Shown here: piece after piece, positions 1-7,917 of the stretch
Layout of the letters: every line of letters starts with the position of its first letter
Position numbering within the stretch: position 1 is the stretch's first letter
Virus record (IMG/VR): IMGVR_UViG_3300017992_000083
Span: 1 to 24,013 of that record
Direction: 5' to 3' (one strand)
Length of the DNA stretch: 24,013 nt
Origin: a virus
Made by a program: the position numbers and the translations under genes
The notes under the pieces: model-generated
The model's input: the letters and a program-made list of their open reading frames with translations, nothing else
What the model was told of the DNA's origin: nothing
Databases searched by the model: none

Positions 1-378
1 CCGAGGGACGCCTACACCCGCAAGGTCATCTCCCCCAGGTACGAGCCGGAGATGAGCGAGGCCCCCAAGACGGCGGAACTCTACGACGAGGTAAAGACGA
101 AGGAACTCCAGGGGGCCATCCGCGCTGCCGACCTGGACAAGGACACGGAGGCGTTCCTCCTGGCCGCTGCCACCCGCCACACGCAGTTCCATTACGCCAA
201 CATCGCGGAGTTCTATGCCCATGCCTCCCCCGAGGTCCAGAGGCTGATGGAGGCTTCCGCCCTGGTCATCATCGACTTCGCCGACGCCATCCAACAGGGG
301 TACGTCAAGTTCACCGAGACGATGGCCAGCCTCGCCACGCTGGACGATGAGGAGGAGGAGGCCGAAGGTGCCGCGTGA
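1..378 (+). CDS. C-terminal part of an unrecognised phage protein (5' end outside window)
   Basis: The frame is open from base 1, so the ATG at 52 is probably internal and the gene likely begins upstream. At least 125 residues are visible. The tail is mainly helical in appearance: a segment around RHTQFHYANIAEFYAHAS, then EVQRLMEASALVIIDF, ending in an acidic run of Asp and Glu. The phrasing looks like a conserved protein rather than a random reading frame, but I cannot name the family. No catalytic motif is visible in this part. The codons for the acidic tail also form the ribosome site of the next gene, which overlaps it by 11 bases, so the two are probably translationally coupled. It may share a role with the downstream DNA-modification-type glycosyltransferase, but that is inference from position only. 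Confidence 0.7.
   Translation, partial: PRDAYTRKVISPRYEPEMSEAPKTAELYDEVKTKELQGAIRAADLDKDTEAFLLAAATRHTQFHYANIAEFYAHASPEVQRLMEASALVIIDFADAIQQGYVKFTETMASLATLDDEEEEAEGAA
350..360 (+). promoter_or_regulatory. Strong ribosome binding site that decides the start of the next gene
   Basis: A purine run AGGAGGAGGAG lies 7 bases before the GTG at 368. It encodes the acidic tail of the preceding protein in another frame. This favours GTG 368 over the in-frame ATG at 347, which overlaps the run itself and would add seven residues, mostly arginines. Confidence 0.6.
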
Positions 379-1267
379 CCCCTCCAACTACGCGGTGTTC
401 ATCCTGACCCACGGTCGCCCTGACAACGTGGTGACCGTAAAGACGCTCAAGCGTCACGGGTACACCGGTCGGCTCTACCTCCTCCTGGACGATGAGGACG
501 AGACGGTGGACCAGTACCGGGCCCGCTTCGGAGATGAGGCGTGCATCGTGTTCGACAAGGCGAAGGTCGCGGAGCGCCTGGACACCATGGACCAGTCCCC
601 AGACCGGAGGGCCATCCTCTACGCCCGCCACGCGGTGTTCGACGCGGCGCGGGACCTGGGGCTCGACTACTTCGTCCAGTTGGATGACGACTACCCCTCC
701 CTCCTCCACCGGTTCCGGGAGACGGACCCGTCAGGGCAGAAGGAGGACTGGGAGTTGCGGAAGTACCGGGCCCGCAACGTCCAGGACATGAACGGGGTGT
801 TCGGGGCCCTCATCCAACTCCTAGAGGGCACCGGGGCCCTGACCGTGGCGATGGGTCAGGGCGGCGAGATGATTGGAGGAACGGCCAGCCACCTCTCGCG
901 CCTGGGTTGGAAGCGGAAGGCGATGAACTCCTACGTCTGCCGGACGGACCGCCCTATCGGCTTCCAGGGCCGGATGAACGAGGACGTGACCGCCTACTGC
1001 CTCCTGGGGTCCAGGGGCGACCTGTTCATGACCGTCAGCCAAGTCATCATCACGCAACTCCCGACCCAGCAGACCGAGGGAGGCATGAGCGAGGCCTACC
1101 TGGACTCCGGCACCTACGTCAAGTCGTTCTACACGGTCATGGCGTGCCCGTCGTTCGTGTCCATCCGGTCCATCGGTCGGCAGTACCGGCGCATCCATCA
1201 CCACATCGACTGGCGCTACGCCGTGCCGAAGATACTCGCCCCGGAGGTCCGCAAAGATGGGCCGTAG
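368..1267 (+). CDS. TET-associated-type glycosyltransferase (TAGT/GREB-like), putative DNA hypermodification enzyme
   Basis: This 299-residue protein has a GT-A type layout. The N-terminal strand contains FILTHGRPDN (residues 11-20). A second block ends in a metal-binding-like FVQLDDD (D106-D108). The C-terminal half carries GGEMIGG, KAMNSYVCRTDRP, a MNEDV acid pair (E205, D206) and YLDSGTYVKSFY. I recognise this arrangement as that of phage TET-associated glycosyltransferases. Members of that family are proposed or shown to add sugars to oxidised 5-methylpyrimidines in DNA. No TET/JBP oxygenase is visible, but the window starts just upstream. The start is taken as GTG 368 because of the purine-rich site at 350-360; ATG 347 is the alternative. 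The 3' end overlaps the small terminase by 11 bases. The family call rests on recalled motifs, not a search, and the substrate is inferred. Confidence 0.7.
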   Translation: MPRDPSNYAVFILTHGRPDNVVTVKTLKRHGYTGRLYLLLDDEDETVDQYRARFGDEACIVFDKAKVAERLDTMDQSPDRRAILYARHAVFDAARDLGLDYFVQLDDDYPSLLHRFRETDPSGQKEDWELRKYRARNVQDMNGVFGALIQLLEGTGALTVAMGQGGEMIGGTASHLSRLGWKRKAMNSYVCRTDRPIGFQGRMNEDVTAYCLLGSRGDLFMTVSQVIITQLPTQQTEGGMSEAYLDSGTYVKSFYTVMACPSFVSIRSIGRQYRRIHHHIDWRYAVPKILAPEVRKDGP

Positions 1268-1736
1268 GGGTCCGGCCCCGGCCCCGGTCGCGCAGAAGCT
1301 GCGCCAGGGGGAGACGCGGACCAGCCGACTCAACCACGGGGAACCGTTCCCCAGGTCACGCCCTCCAACCATGCCGAAGGGGCTGACCCCTGGGGCGAAG
1401 GCGGTATGGCGTCACGTCCTCCAGGAGATGCCCGAGGGGGTCATCCTCCACGCCGACCGGGACGCCCTCCGGTGCTACGTCGAGGCCGTGGACCGGTACA
1501 ACCAGTACGCGGCAGACCTGACCGCGACGGGGGCCCTGGTCCGAGGGGCCCGGAACGGCGACATCATCGCCTCCCCTCTCAATCGGCTGATGCGTGAGGA
1601 GCGGAACGCTGTCAAGGAGTGGGCCCGAGAGTTGGGCTTGACCCCATCCGCTCGGGCGAACCTCTCCCTGGACCCCTCCCACGATGGTTCCCTCTCCGAG
1701 GCCGGGAGGCCTGGGCTCCGTGTCGTCGGCGGATGA
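1257..1736 (+). CDS. terS: Terminase small subunit, P27 family
   Basis: This 159-residue protein should recognise phage DNA and hand it to the large terminase at the start of packaging. The N-terminus MGRRGPAPAP is the hallmark of the P27-type small terminase family. A helical core follows, with LTPGAKAVWRHV (about residues 42-53) and a long helix around DALRCYVEAVDRYNQYAADL. A region with SPLNRLMREERNAVKEWARELGLTPSAR then matches the usual C-terminal pattern of the family. The length is normal. The start codon lies inside the end of the preceding glycosyltransferase gene, and the stop overlaps the large terminase start, so the three are probably co-translated. The immediate large-terminase neighbour supports the call. 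Confidence 0.9.
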   Translation: MGRRGPAPAPVAQKLRQGETRTSRLNHGEPFPRSRPPTMPKGLTPGAKAVWRHVLQEMPEGVILHADRDALRCYVEAVDRYNQYAADLTATGALVRGARNGDIIASPLNRLMREERNAVKEWARELGLTPSARANLSLDPSHDGSLSEAGRPGLRVVGG

Positions 1737-3261
1737 GCGGCGACCCGGATGGGGCGAGGACTTTGAGTGGTGGGCTGCCAACAAGTTGCGGCACACGAAG
1801 GGTCGCTGGGCCGGTCAACCGGTGGCCCTGGAGGGATGGCAGCGTGACTTCTGGGACGAGGCCCTGGAGGTCGGGCCCGATGGTCGGCGCATCTATCAGG
1901 AGGTCGGGCTAGGCCTCCCCCGCAAGAACGGGAAGTCCACGATGGCAGCGGCCATGGGCCTGTACGGTCTGGTCGGGACCGAGGAGAACGAGCCCGAGGT
2001 CTACGTCGGTGCCGGCGCACAGCAGCAGGCCGGTATCGTCATGTCGCAGTCCCTCCGAATGGCGCGGCGCTCCCCGGCCCTGGGGCCCCTGGTCAAAGTC
2101 CTCAAGTACACGGTGGAGGGGGTACGGAACGGGGGCATCATGCGGGCCCTCTCCAGCGATGGAGGCCTCCAGCACGGGCTGAACCCCTCGCTGTCCATCA
2201 TCGACGAGGTTCACGCCCACAAGAACGCGGACCTGTTCACGGCCCTCACGACCGGCACCGGGGCCCGAGAGGAGCCGCTGACCGTGTGGATTACCACGGC
2301 AGGCCTGGACGAGGACAACCTCCTCCGGGACCTCTACGGGCAGATGTCCTCCGGGACCGGGGAACTGGACCGGAGCGACCCCTACCTGACCCGATACCGG
2401 GACCGGGACAACGGCATCCTGGTCTACTGGTACGGGGCCCCAGACAACGCGGACATCGAGGACCCGAAGGTGTGGCTCGGCGTCAACCCGGCCTCCTGGT
2501 TGACCGAGGATGTCCTCCGACGCGAGTTCGGGAAACTGAAGCAGAAGGGACGGCTGCTGGAATGGCGCATCTATCACCTGAACCAGATTCGTGGGTCACA
2601 GGAGACATGGCTGCCGGACGGGACCTGGGCAGCGTGCGGGCGCGATGAGGAGGACGAGCGCGACCCGTACCACGGGCTCGATGAGGCCCTACCGGTCGGG
2701 GTCGGTATCGAGAAGGCCCCGGCATCTCAACTGGCCGCCTTCGTCGTTGCACAGCGGCGAGACGATGGCATGGTCGTCCGGGTCCGGCACTTCCGGCCTC
2801 ACATGGGCGACCGCATCGCCATCCCGGAGATGCTGGAAGAGGCCCGATACCTCTACGGTCGGTTCCCGGCTGCGATGGTCCGGGACCCAAAGACGAAGCG
2901 CCTCCTCCCCGGCCCTGCGTTCGCGTTCGACCCCTACAACTTCCGGGAGTCAGCCGAGGTCCTGGAGTCCGAGGGGCTGAACATGGTGACGATGGGGCAG
3001 ACGGCGAGTACGATGGGCCCTGCGTCCACGATGACGTACGACTTGGTGACCTCTGGCAGACTGGTGCATGACGGGGATGCCCTCCTCGCCAAGCATGTCG
3101 ATGACTCGGAGGCCCGACTGACGGAACGAGGCATGATGGTCGTCAAGGGAAAGACGCGGCTCAACACCTCCGCTATCGCTCTGGTCATGGCCGTCCAGGT
3201 CGCCAACGTTGACCCGCCCAAGCCATACGTCCGCAAGGGACGAACACCACGAGGCTTCTGA
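1720..3261 (+). CDS. terL: Terminase large subunit (packaging ATPase and nuclease)
   Basis: This protein drives DNA into the prohead and cuts the concatemer. Counting from GTG 1720 it has 513 residues. The ATPase half shows the Walker A-like LPRKNGKST (K72, S73), Walker B LSIIDE (D162, E163) and the coupling motif TTAG near T192. The RNase H-like nuclease half shows the expected strands but unusual acids: GVGIEKAPASQ carries E331 where Asp is usual, FAFDPYN keeps D404, and RLNTSAIAL has Asn/Thr where the last Asp normally sits. ATG 1684 is an alternative start, but it has no ribosome site, whereas GGGAGG at 1704-1709 precedes GTG 1720. The gene overlaps the small terminase by 17 bases. The family call is secure; the nuclease-site reading is by eye. 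Confidence 0.93.
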   Translation: MSSADERRPGWGEDFEWWAANKLRHTKGRWAGQPVALEGWQRDFWDEALEVGPDGRRIYQEVGLGLPRKNGKSTMAAAMGLYGLVGTEENEPEVYVGAGAQQQAGIVMSQSLRMARRSPALGPLVKVLKYTVEGVRNGGIMRALSSDGGLQHGLNPSLSIIDEVHAHKNADLFTALTTGTGAREEPLTVWITTAGLDEDNLLRDLYGQMSSGTGELDRSDPYLTRYRDRDNGILVYWYGAPDNADIEDPKVWLGVNPASWLTEDVLRREFGKLKQKGRLLEWRIYHLNQIRGSQETWLPDGTWAACGRDEEDERDPYHGLDEALPVGVGIEKAPASQLAAFVVAQRRDDGMVVRVRHFRPHMGDRIAIPEMLEEARYLYGRFPAAMVRDPKTKRLLPGPAFAFDPYNFRESAEVLESEGLNMVTMGQTASTMGPASTMTYDLVTSGRLVHDGDALLAKHVDDSEARLTERGMMVVKGKTRLNTSAIALVMAVQVANVDPPKPYVRKGRTPRGF

Positions 3262-3262
3262 G

Positions 3263-4786
3263 ATGACGATGCAGGATGTCCTATCGGGCCGGGTCGAGTC
3301 CACGGTCCAGGTCGGGCCCCTAGACTCCTCCCTCCCCCAGGGGTCGTACCAGTACGTGGCCCCTCCGGTCTACAACTCCGCGTTCATGGAGAAGGCCGAG
3401 ACGGGGACGGCTGCGTGGTGGCTCCGTCGCCTCCTCCAGGACCTAGACACCCGCTCCCTCATCCTCCGTACCTGGGATGACTACTACGAGGGGAACCAGC
3501 CGCTCGCCTTCGCCTCCGAGAAGTTCCGGGAGGCGTTCGGGGGCCGGTTCCGGGCGTTCACCTCCAACTTCTGCTCGCTCGTCGTGGACGGCACCAGGGA
3601 GCGCATGGAGGTCACGAACTTCGACTTCGGTTCCAAGCGTCGGAACGCTCGGGCCTGGAGCCTTTGGCAGAAGGCGAAGATGGACAGCCGCTCACAGATG
3701 GCCCATACGGAGGCCCTGGTCAAGTCCATCGCCTATGTCCTCGTCAATCCCCGGCCCCTGGGGCAGGCCCCTCTCATCACCGTCGAGGACGCTTACGACA
3801 CCATCACGTTCCCGGACCCCCAGGACCCGTCGCGCCAACTGGCAGGCCTCAAGCGGTACGTGGACCTGGAGGGCCACCTCGTCGTGTTCCTGTACCTCCC
3901 GGACGCCGTGTATGCGCTCCGCTCGACGCAGCGATGGTCCAGGACCCAGGTACAGGAGGGCATGACCCTGGCACCGCTGCCTGGGCTTCCCTTCCCCCAG
4001 CGGAACGACCTGGGCGAGGTCCCCCTCATCCCTCTCGTGAACCGGCCCCGGCTCAACGGCCAGGGGAAGTCCGAGGTGGGCCCGGTGATGTCCAACCAGG
4101 ACGCCATCAACAAGTACAGGGCCGACGCCCTCATCGCCGCCGAGTTCGGAGCGTTCCGGCAGCGGTGGGCGACCGGGCTCGACATCCCCGAGGACCCCGA
4201 GACGGGGCACCCTATCGAGCCGTTCAAGTCGGCGGTTGACCGGTTGTGGGTCGTGCCGCCCCCTGACCCCGAGGACCCCAGCCCCACGGAGACGAAGTTC
4301 GGGGAGTTCTCACAGACCGACCTGGGGCCATATCAGGCGATGATTGAGTCCGAGGTCGGGGCCATGGCGTCTATCTCACGGATGCCGTATCACTACCTCC
4401 TGGGGCAGCCCCAGGCTGTGCCGCCATCCGGCGAGTCGCTCAAGTCGAGCGAGGCCGGACTCATCTCCAAGGTCCGCACGCAACTCATCCACTTCGGGGA
4501 GGGATGGGAACAGGTCATGCGACTTGCGCTCATCGCGTCGGGCGATACCAGGGCGCGCGACCAGGAGGCGGTGACCAACTGGCGCGACCCCGAGACGAGG
4601 AACGATGCAGCCCGTACCGATGCGACCGTCAAGGCGTTCGACGCGGGGCTCATCGACCGCAACGAGGGCCGGGTGTCCCTGGGCTATCCCGAGGTGGACG
4701 AGCCCGAGGAACCCCCGACCCCCCAGACAGAACCGGCACCAGCCCAGGACGGGCAGGACGAGCCGTTGACACCACCGGAGGGATAG
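3263..4786 (+). CDS. Portal protein, SPP1 gp6-like
   Basis: This 507-residue protein should form the dodecameric ring at the head vertex through which DNA enters and leaves. Typical portal segments are present: WWLRRLLQDLDTR and YYEGNQPLAF near the N-terminus, SNFCSLVVDGTRERMEV, a middle region with LIPLVNRPRLNGQGKSEV, and the helical part SEVGAMASISRMPYHYLLG. The C-terminal tail is rich in Pro, Glu and Gln, as is common. The start is taken at ATG 3263, one base after the terminase stop, with GAGG at 3251-3254 as ribosome site. The frame extends back to a TTG at 3209 inside the terminase gene, but no ribosome site supports that. Length and position directly after the large terminase are standard. 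Confidence 0.93.
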   Translation: MTMQDVLSGRVESTVQVGPLDSSLPQGSYQYVAPPVYNSAFMEKAETGTAAWWLRRLLQDLDTRSLILRTWDDYYEGNQPLAFASEKFREAFGGRFRAFTSNFCSLVVDGTRERMEVTNFDFGSKRRNARAWSLWQKAKMDSRSQMAHTEALVKSIAYVLVNPRPLGQAPLITVEDAYDTITFPDPQDPSRQLAGLKRYVDLEGHLVVFLYLPDAVYALRSTQRWSRTQVQEGMTLAPLPGLPFPQRNDLGEVPLIPLVNRPRLNGQGKSEVGPVMSNQDAINKYRADALIAAEFGAFRQRWATGLDIPEDPETGHPIEPFKSAVDRLWVVPPPDPEDPSPTETKFGEFSQTDLGPYQAMIESEVGAMASISRMPYHYLLGQPQAVPPSGESLKSSEAGLISKVRTQLIHFGEGWEQVMRLALIASGDTRARDQEAVTNWRDPETRNDAARTDATVKAFDAGLIDRNEGRVSLGYPEVDEPEEPPTPQTEPAPAQDGQDEPLTPPEG

Positions 4787-4792
4787 GACAAC

Positions 4793-5368
4793 ATGACGAG
4801 CGAAACGGGCGACGCGACCGCTCAGGGAGCGGCCACGGAGCAGGCCCAGGGGGCCACCTCTGACGACCAGGGAACCGCGCAGGGCGCGACCCAGGGAGGC
4901 GAGGACACCGTAGAGGCCCTGCGTTCGCGCATCGCCGCGCTGGAGAAGGACAACCACTCCTACCGCGAGGAGAAGCGCAAGCGCGAGGAAGCCGAGGCTC
5001 AGAAGTCCGAGGGCGAGAAGTCCGAGGTCGAGAAGTTGACGGCGAAACTGTCAGGCCTGGAGTCCACGCTAGCGGAGCGTGAGCGAAAGACGCAGGAGCA
5101 GTCCCTGCGTCTAGCATCGGTCACCGAAGCGACCCGCCTGGGCTTCCGTAACCCGGACATCGCCTACCGGCTCCTGGACCAGTCAAAGGTCGAGCGGGAC
5201 AAGGATGGGGAACCGTCCAACGTCGGCGCTCTCCTGGAAGCCATCGCCAAGGACAACGACTACCTCATCTCCGCGCCCGACTTCGGGGGCGGGAAGCGAG
5301 GGGCCTCAGCCGCCAAGGGCAACGACATGAACGACATCATCCGACGCGCCGCAGGCGTGAGCGGCTAA
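4793..5368 (+). CDS. Head scaffolding protein
   Basis: This 191-residue, highly charged protein sits between portal and major capsid, the standard place for a scaffold. The first 38 or so residues are a low-complexity Ala, Gln, Gly and Thr segment. A long coiled-coil-like helix follows, beginning DTVEALRSRIAALEKDN and continuing through Glu/Lys repeats to about residue 105. The C-terminal third holds ATRLGFRNPDIAYRLLD and DNDYLI, a pattern I associate with phage scaffold proteins of Gram-positive hosts. It should guide capsid shell assembly and then leave the prohead. No separate maturation protease gene is seen nearby, so the scaffold may exit without cleavage. The start ATG is preceded by GGAGGGATAGG. 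Confidence 0.85.
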   Translation: MTSETGDATAQGAATEQAQGATSDDQGTAQGATQGGEDTVEALRSRIAALEKDNHSYREEKRKREEAEAQKSEGEKSEVEKLTAKLSGLESTLAERERKTQEQSLRLASVTEATRLGFRNPDIAYRLLDQSKVERDKDGEPSNVGALLEAIAKDNDYLISAPDFGGGKRGASAAKGNDMNDIIRRAAGVSG

Positions 5369-5390
5369 GCCCTGAGAGGAGGTTCGCCCC

Positions 5391-6341
5391 ATGGCGACCT
5401 ACGACTCCCTGGTCAGCAGGACCGACGCAGCCGGGCTCATCCCGGTCGAGTATGCGTCTGGGGTCATCGACTCCATGACGTACTCCAGCGTGGCCCTGGG
5501 GACCTTCCGCCGCGTGACGATGCCACGCGCCCAGACCGAGGTGCCGGTTCTGTCCGTCCTCCCTTCCGCCTACTGGGTCGGGGAGAGCGACACCGGCCTC
5601 AAGCAGACGAGCGAGCAGAACTGGGAGAACGTCACCCTGTATGCCCGCGAGTTGGCGGTCATCATCCCTATCCCGGAGGCCGTGGTCGCGGACAGCACCA
5701 TCGACCTGTGGGCCGAGATTACGCCGCGTATCGCGGAGGCGTTCGGTCAGAAGATTGACGCCGCCACGCTGTTCGGCACCAACGCTCCGACCGCGTGGCC
5801 GGATGACATCGTTACCGACGCTATCAGCGCAGACAACGAGTACATCATCGGCACCGTGTCCGGGGACCTTCTGGACGTTGACATCAGCAACGCCATGCAG
5901 AAGGTGGAGGACGACGGCTTCGATGTGAACGTCGCCTATGCGCGGCGCAACATCCGTGGTCGGCTTCGCAGCCTCCGCGCTACCGATGACAAGCCCATCT
6001 TCGCCCAGGCCCTCACGACCGACGGCATCGACGCCATCTACGGCAACGACCTCCGGTACGTGAGCAACGGTGCCTGGGATGACACCTACGCGATGATTGT
6101 GGGCGACCGCAACGCCGCCATCCTTGGTGTCCGCCAGGACATCAACTACCGCATCTTCACCGAGGGCGTCATCTCAGACGGCTCCGGTGACGTGCAACTG
6201 AACCTCATGCAGCAGGACGCCATCGCGCTCCGCGCCACCATGCGTGTCGCGTTCGCGGTCGCCAACCCTGTCAACCGAGTCCAGGAGACGGCCTCCAGCC
6301 GCTTCCCGTTCGCGGTCCTGACTGAGGACCCCGGCTCGTAA
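5391..6341 (+). CDS. Major capsid protein, HK97 fold
   Basis: This 316-residue protein forms the icosahedral shell. The N-terminus has TDAAGLIPVEYASGVIDSM, matching the start of the mature HK97-type domain. FRRVTMPRAQTEVPVL and AYWVGESDTGLKQTS then match the E-loop region. ELAVIIPIPEAVVADS and the spine-helix segment ITPRIAEAFGQKIDAATLFG follow. The C-terminal part, with NLMQQDAIALRATMRVAFAVANPVNR, is the usual P-domain and A-domain end. No long cleavable N-terminal delta domain is present, which fits a separate scaffold gene. A strong GAGAGGAGG ribosome site lies 9 bases before the ATG, consistent with high expression. The gene is followed by a GC-rich hairpin at 6354-6377. Confidence 0.95.
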   Translation: MATYDSLVSRTDAAGLIPVEYASGVIDSMTYSSVALGTFRRVTMPRAQTEVPVLSVLPSAYWVGESDTGLKQTSEQNWENVTLYARELAVIIPIPEAVVADSTIDLWAEITPRIAEAFGQKIDAATLFGTNAPTAWPDDIVTDAISADNEYIIGTVSGDLLDVDISNAMQKVEDDGFDVNVAYARRNIRGRLRSLRATDDKPIFAQALTTDGIDAIYGNDLRYVSNGAWDDTYAMIVGDRNAAILGVRQDINYRIFTEGVISDGSGDVQLNLMQQDAIALRATMRVAFAVANPVNRVQETASSRFPFAVLTEDPGS

Positions 6342-6353
6342 GAGCGGGACACC

Positions 6354-6377
6354 TGGGGGCCCCTTAGCGGGCCCCCA
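6354..6377 (+). terminator. GC-rich hairpin after the capsid gene, possible terminator or attenuator
   Basis: A perfect 9-base inverted repeat, TGGGGGCCC and GGGCCCCCA, is separated by a 6-base loop. It sits in the 56-base gap between the capsid and connector genes. There is no T-run after it, so it is not a canonical intrinsic terminator. It could stop some transcription, or protect the 3' end of the abundant capsid message. Confidence 0.5.
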
Positions 6378-6397
6378 CTTCATACCGGGAGGAACGC

Positions 6398-6961
6398 ATG
6401 TCCGTCTTGTCCGTAGATGAGGCCCGCGCCCTCATCACGACCTCGCTCTCCGACGCTGACCTACAGGACGTCATCGACCGCGAGGAGTCATGGCTCACCC
6501 GCAAGGTCGGGCCCCTGACCGGCGAGCGGACTCAGTTCTTCGTCCCCGAGGACGGCGATGAGGTCCTGCGCCTGACCCGCCACACCTCAGCCGTCAGCAT
6601 CGAGGACGATGACGGGGCCTACTCCAGCGCCTCCCTCCGAGGCTGGAGTGATGTGGTCCCCTCCTCCTCCGACGCCTGGACCGGACAGGTAGAGGTCACC
6701 TACACCCCAGACGACGAGGATGAAGTCAAGCGGGCCGTCCTCCTCCTGGTCCGGCTCCAGGTCAACGCCAGCGCCTACGCGGCCGAGAGTGCCGGGGGCT
6801 TCTCGGCGCAGACCGACTTCGGCGCACAGAAGGACCTCCGTTACAACGCCTGGAAGTCCCTCCTCCGGCCCTCGGTCCCCAACACGACGCGGCTGACCTC
6901 CGCTGTGCCGGCAGGGGGGTACACCATCGGTCCGGTCGCTACCGAGGCCGTCGCTTCGTGA
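6398..6961 (+). CDS. Head-tail connector (adaptor) protein, HK97 gp6-like
   Basis: This 187-residue protein lies immediately after the capsid gene, the usual place of the first head-completion adaptor, which binds under the portal. The N-terminal half has the helical pattern VDEARALITTSLSDADLQDV and REESWLTRKVG. A beta-rich middle with DGDEVLRLTRHTSAVSI follows, and then a helix DEVKRAVLLLVRLQVNASAY. That is the common adaptor layout of short helices around a beta insertion. GGGAGGA precedes the ATG. The stop overlaps the start of the dehydratase gene by one base (TGATG), so an unrelated sugar enzyme is tightly coupled to a structural gene. The family call comes from pattern and position. Confidence 0.75.
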   Translation: MSVLSVDEARALITTSLSDADLQDVIDREESWLTRKVGPLTGERTQFFVPEDGDEVLRLTRHTSAVSIEDDDGAYSSASLRGWSDVVPSSSDAWTGQVEVTYTPDDEDEVKRAVLLLVRLQVNASAYAAESAGGFSAQTDFGAQKDLRYNAWKSLLRPSVPNTTRLTSAVPAGGYTIGPVATEAVAS

Positions 6962-7917
6962 TGAGCGCGGGGAGGGTCGTTATCACCGGGGGCACCGGTT
7001 CCCTGGGCACCCACATCATCGCCACCGCCGAGCGCGAGCGGTGGGACACCGAGTTCGTGGTCTACAGCCGGGACGAAGCCAAGCAGGCCCGTATGCGCGA
7101 GCGGTGGCCCTGGCACCGGTACGTCATCGGAGACATCCGGGACCGGGCCTACTTGGCCCACACCTTCCGGGGGGCGTCCCTGGTCATCCACGCGGCTGCC
7201 CTCAAGCGTGTGCCGGAGGCCGAGAGGCAGACGAAGGAACTGGTCGAGACGAACGTAGACGGGTCACTCAACGTGGCCCTGGCAGCCCTGGAGGCCCACG
7301 TACCGGAGGTCGTCGGCATCTCCACCGATAAGGCGACCACGCCGGTATCCGCCTATGGTCAGAGCAAGGCCCTCATGGAGCGCCTGTGGCAGGCCTTCGC
7401 CATGGAGGGCCGGGGCACCGACTTCCACCTCGTCCGGTATGGGAACGTCCTCGCCTCCAACGGCTCCGTCATCCCCCTGTGGCGCAAGCAGGCCGAAGCC
7501 GGGGGCCCCATCACCGTGACCTTCCCCGAGATGACCCGCTACTGGCTGACCCTAGACGACGCCGTTGGTCTGGTGTTCGGCAGTCTCGAGTTGGAACCTG
7601 GGGAAGTCCTCATCCCTGCCGCTCCGGCCTCCACGATGGCCGACCTTGCCGAGGCCGTGGCCCCTGGGGTCCAGCAGCAGTCCATCGGGTCCAGGGGCGG
7701 GGAGCGGATGCACGAGTACCTTGTCGCCCCTGAGGAGGGGCCCTACGTCAGGCCTGCCGGTCCCGGATGGGCCCTGCGCTCCCTGGCTCTGTCACCACGG
7801 GCCGCTATGCCCGAGGGATGGGCCTACCGGTCAGACGGTGCGCGGCGGCTGTCTCCGGCTGACCTGGGCGCGGTCATCGCCCTCCTGGACGAAGGGAAGG
7901 AAGTCCGGCTCCTATGA
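6961..7917 (+). CDS. UDP-GlcNAc 4,6-dehydratase-like nucleotide-sugar enzyme (PseB/FlaA1/CapD type)
   Basis: This 318-residue protein is a short-chain dehydrogenase-type nucleotide-sugar enzyme of the polysaccharide-biosynthesis family. Such enzymes turn an NDP-hexose, usually UDP-GlcNAc, into a 4-keto-6-deoxy sugar using bound NADP. The sequence shows the cofactor loop TGGTGSLG (residues 9-16) and HAAALKRVPEAE. The catalytic STDKATTP is at residue 121 onward, with the YGQSK pair Y132 and K136. Family blocks RYGNVLASNGSVIPLW, PEMTRYWLTLDDAV and GSRGGERMHEYL also follow in order. It looks complete and active. GTG 6958 is an alternative start. It sits between head-tail joining genes and is followed by two glycosyltransferases, so it probably supplies their sugar donor. 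No aminotransferase or later pathway enzyme is visible; host enzymes may finish the sugar. Confidence 0.88.
   Translation: MSAGRVVITGGTGSLGTHIIATAERERWDTEFVVYSRDEAKQARMRERWPWHRYVIGDIRDRAYLAHTFRGASLVIHAAALKRVPEAERQTKELVETNVDGSLNVALAALEAHVPEVVGISTDKATTPVSAYGQSKALMERLWQAFAMEGRGTDFHLVRYGNVLASNGSVIPLWRKQAEAGGPITVTFPEMTRYWLTLDDAVGLVFGSLELEPGEVLIPAAPASTMADLAEAVAPGVQQQSIGSRGGERMHEYLVAPEEGPYVRPAGPGWALRSLALSPRAAMPEGWAYRSDGARRLSPADLGAVIALLDEGKEVRLL

Noticed and set aside
311-709. Long minus-strand reading frame opposite the glycosyltransferase
   Set aside because: It lies antisense to a motif-bearing gene, has repetitive Val/Gly/Arg composition and no ribosome site; such frames are expected in GC-rich DNA.
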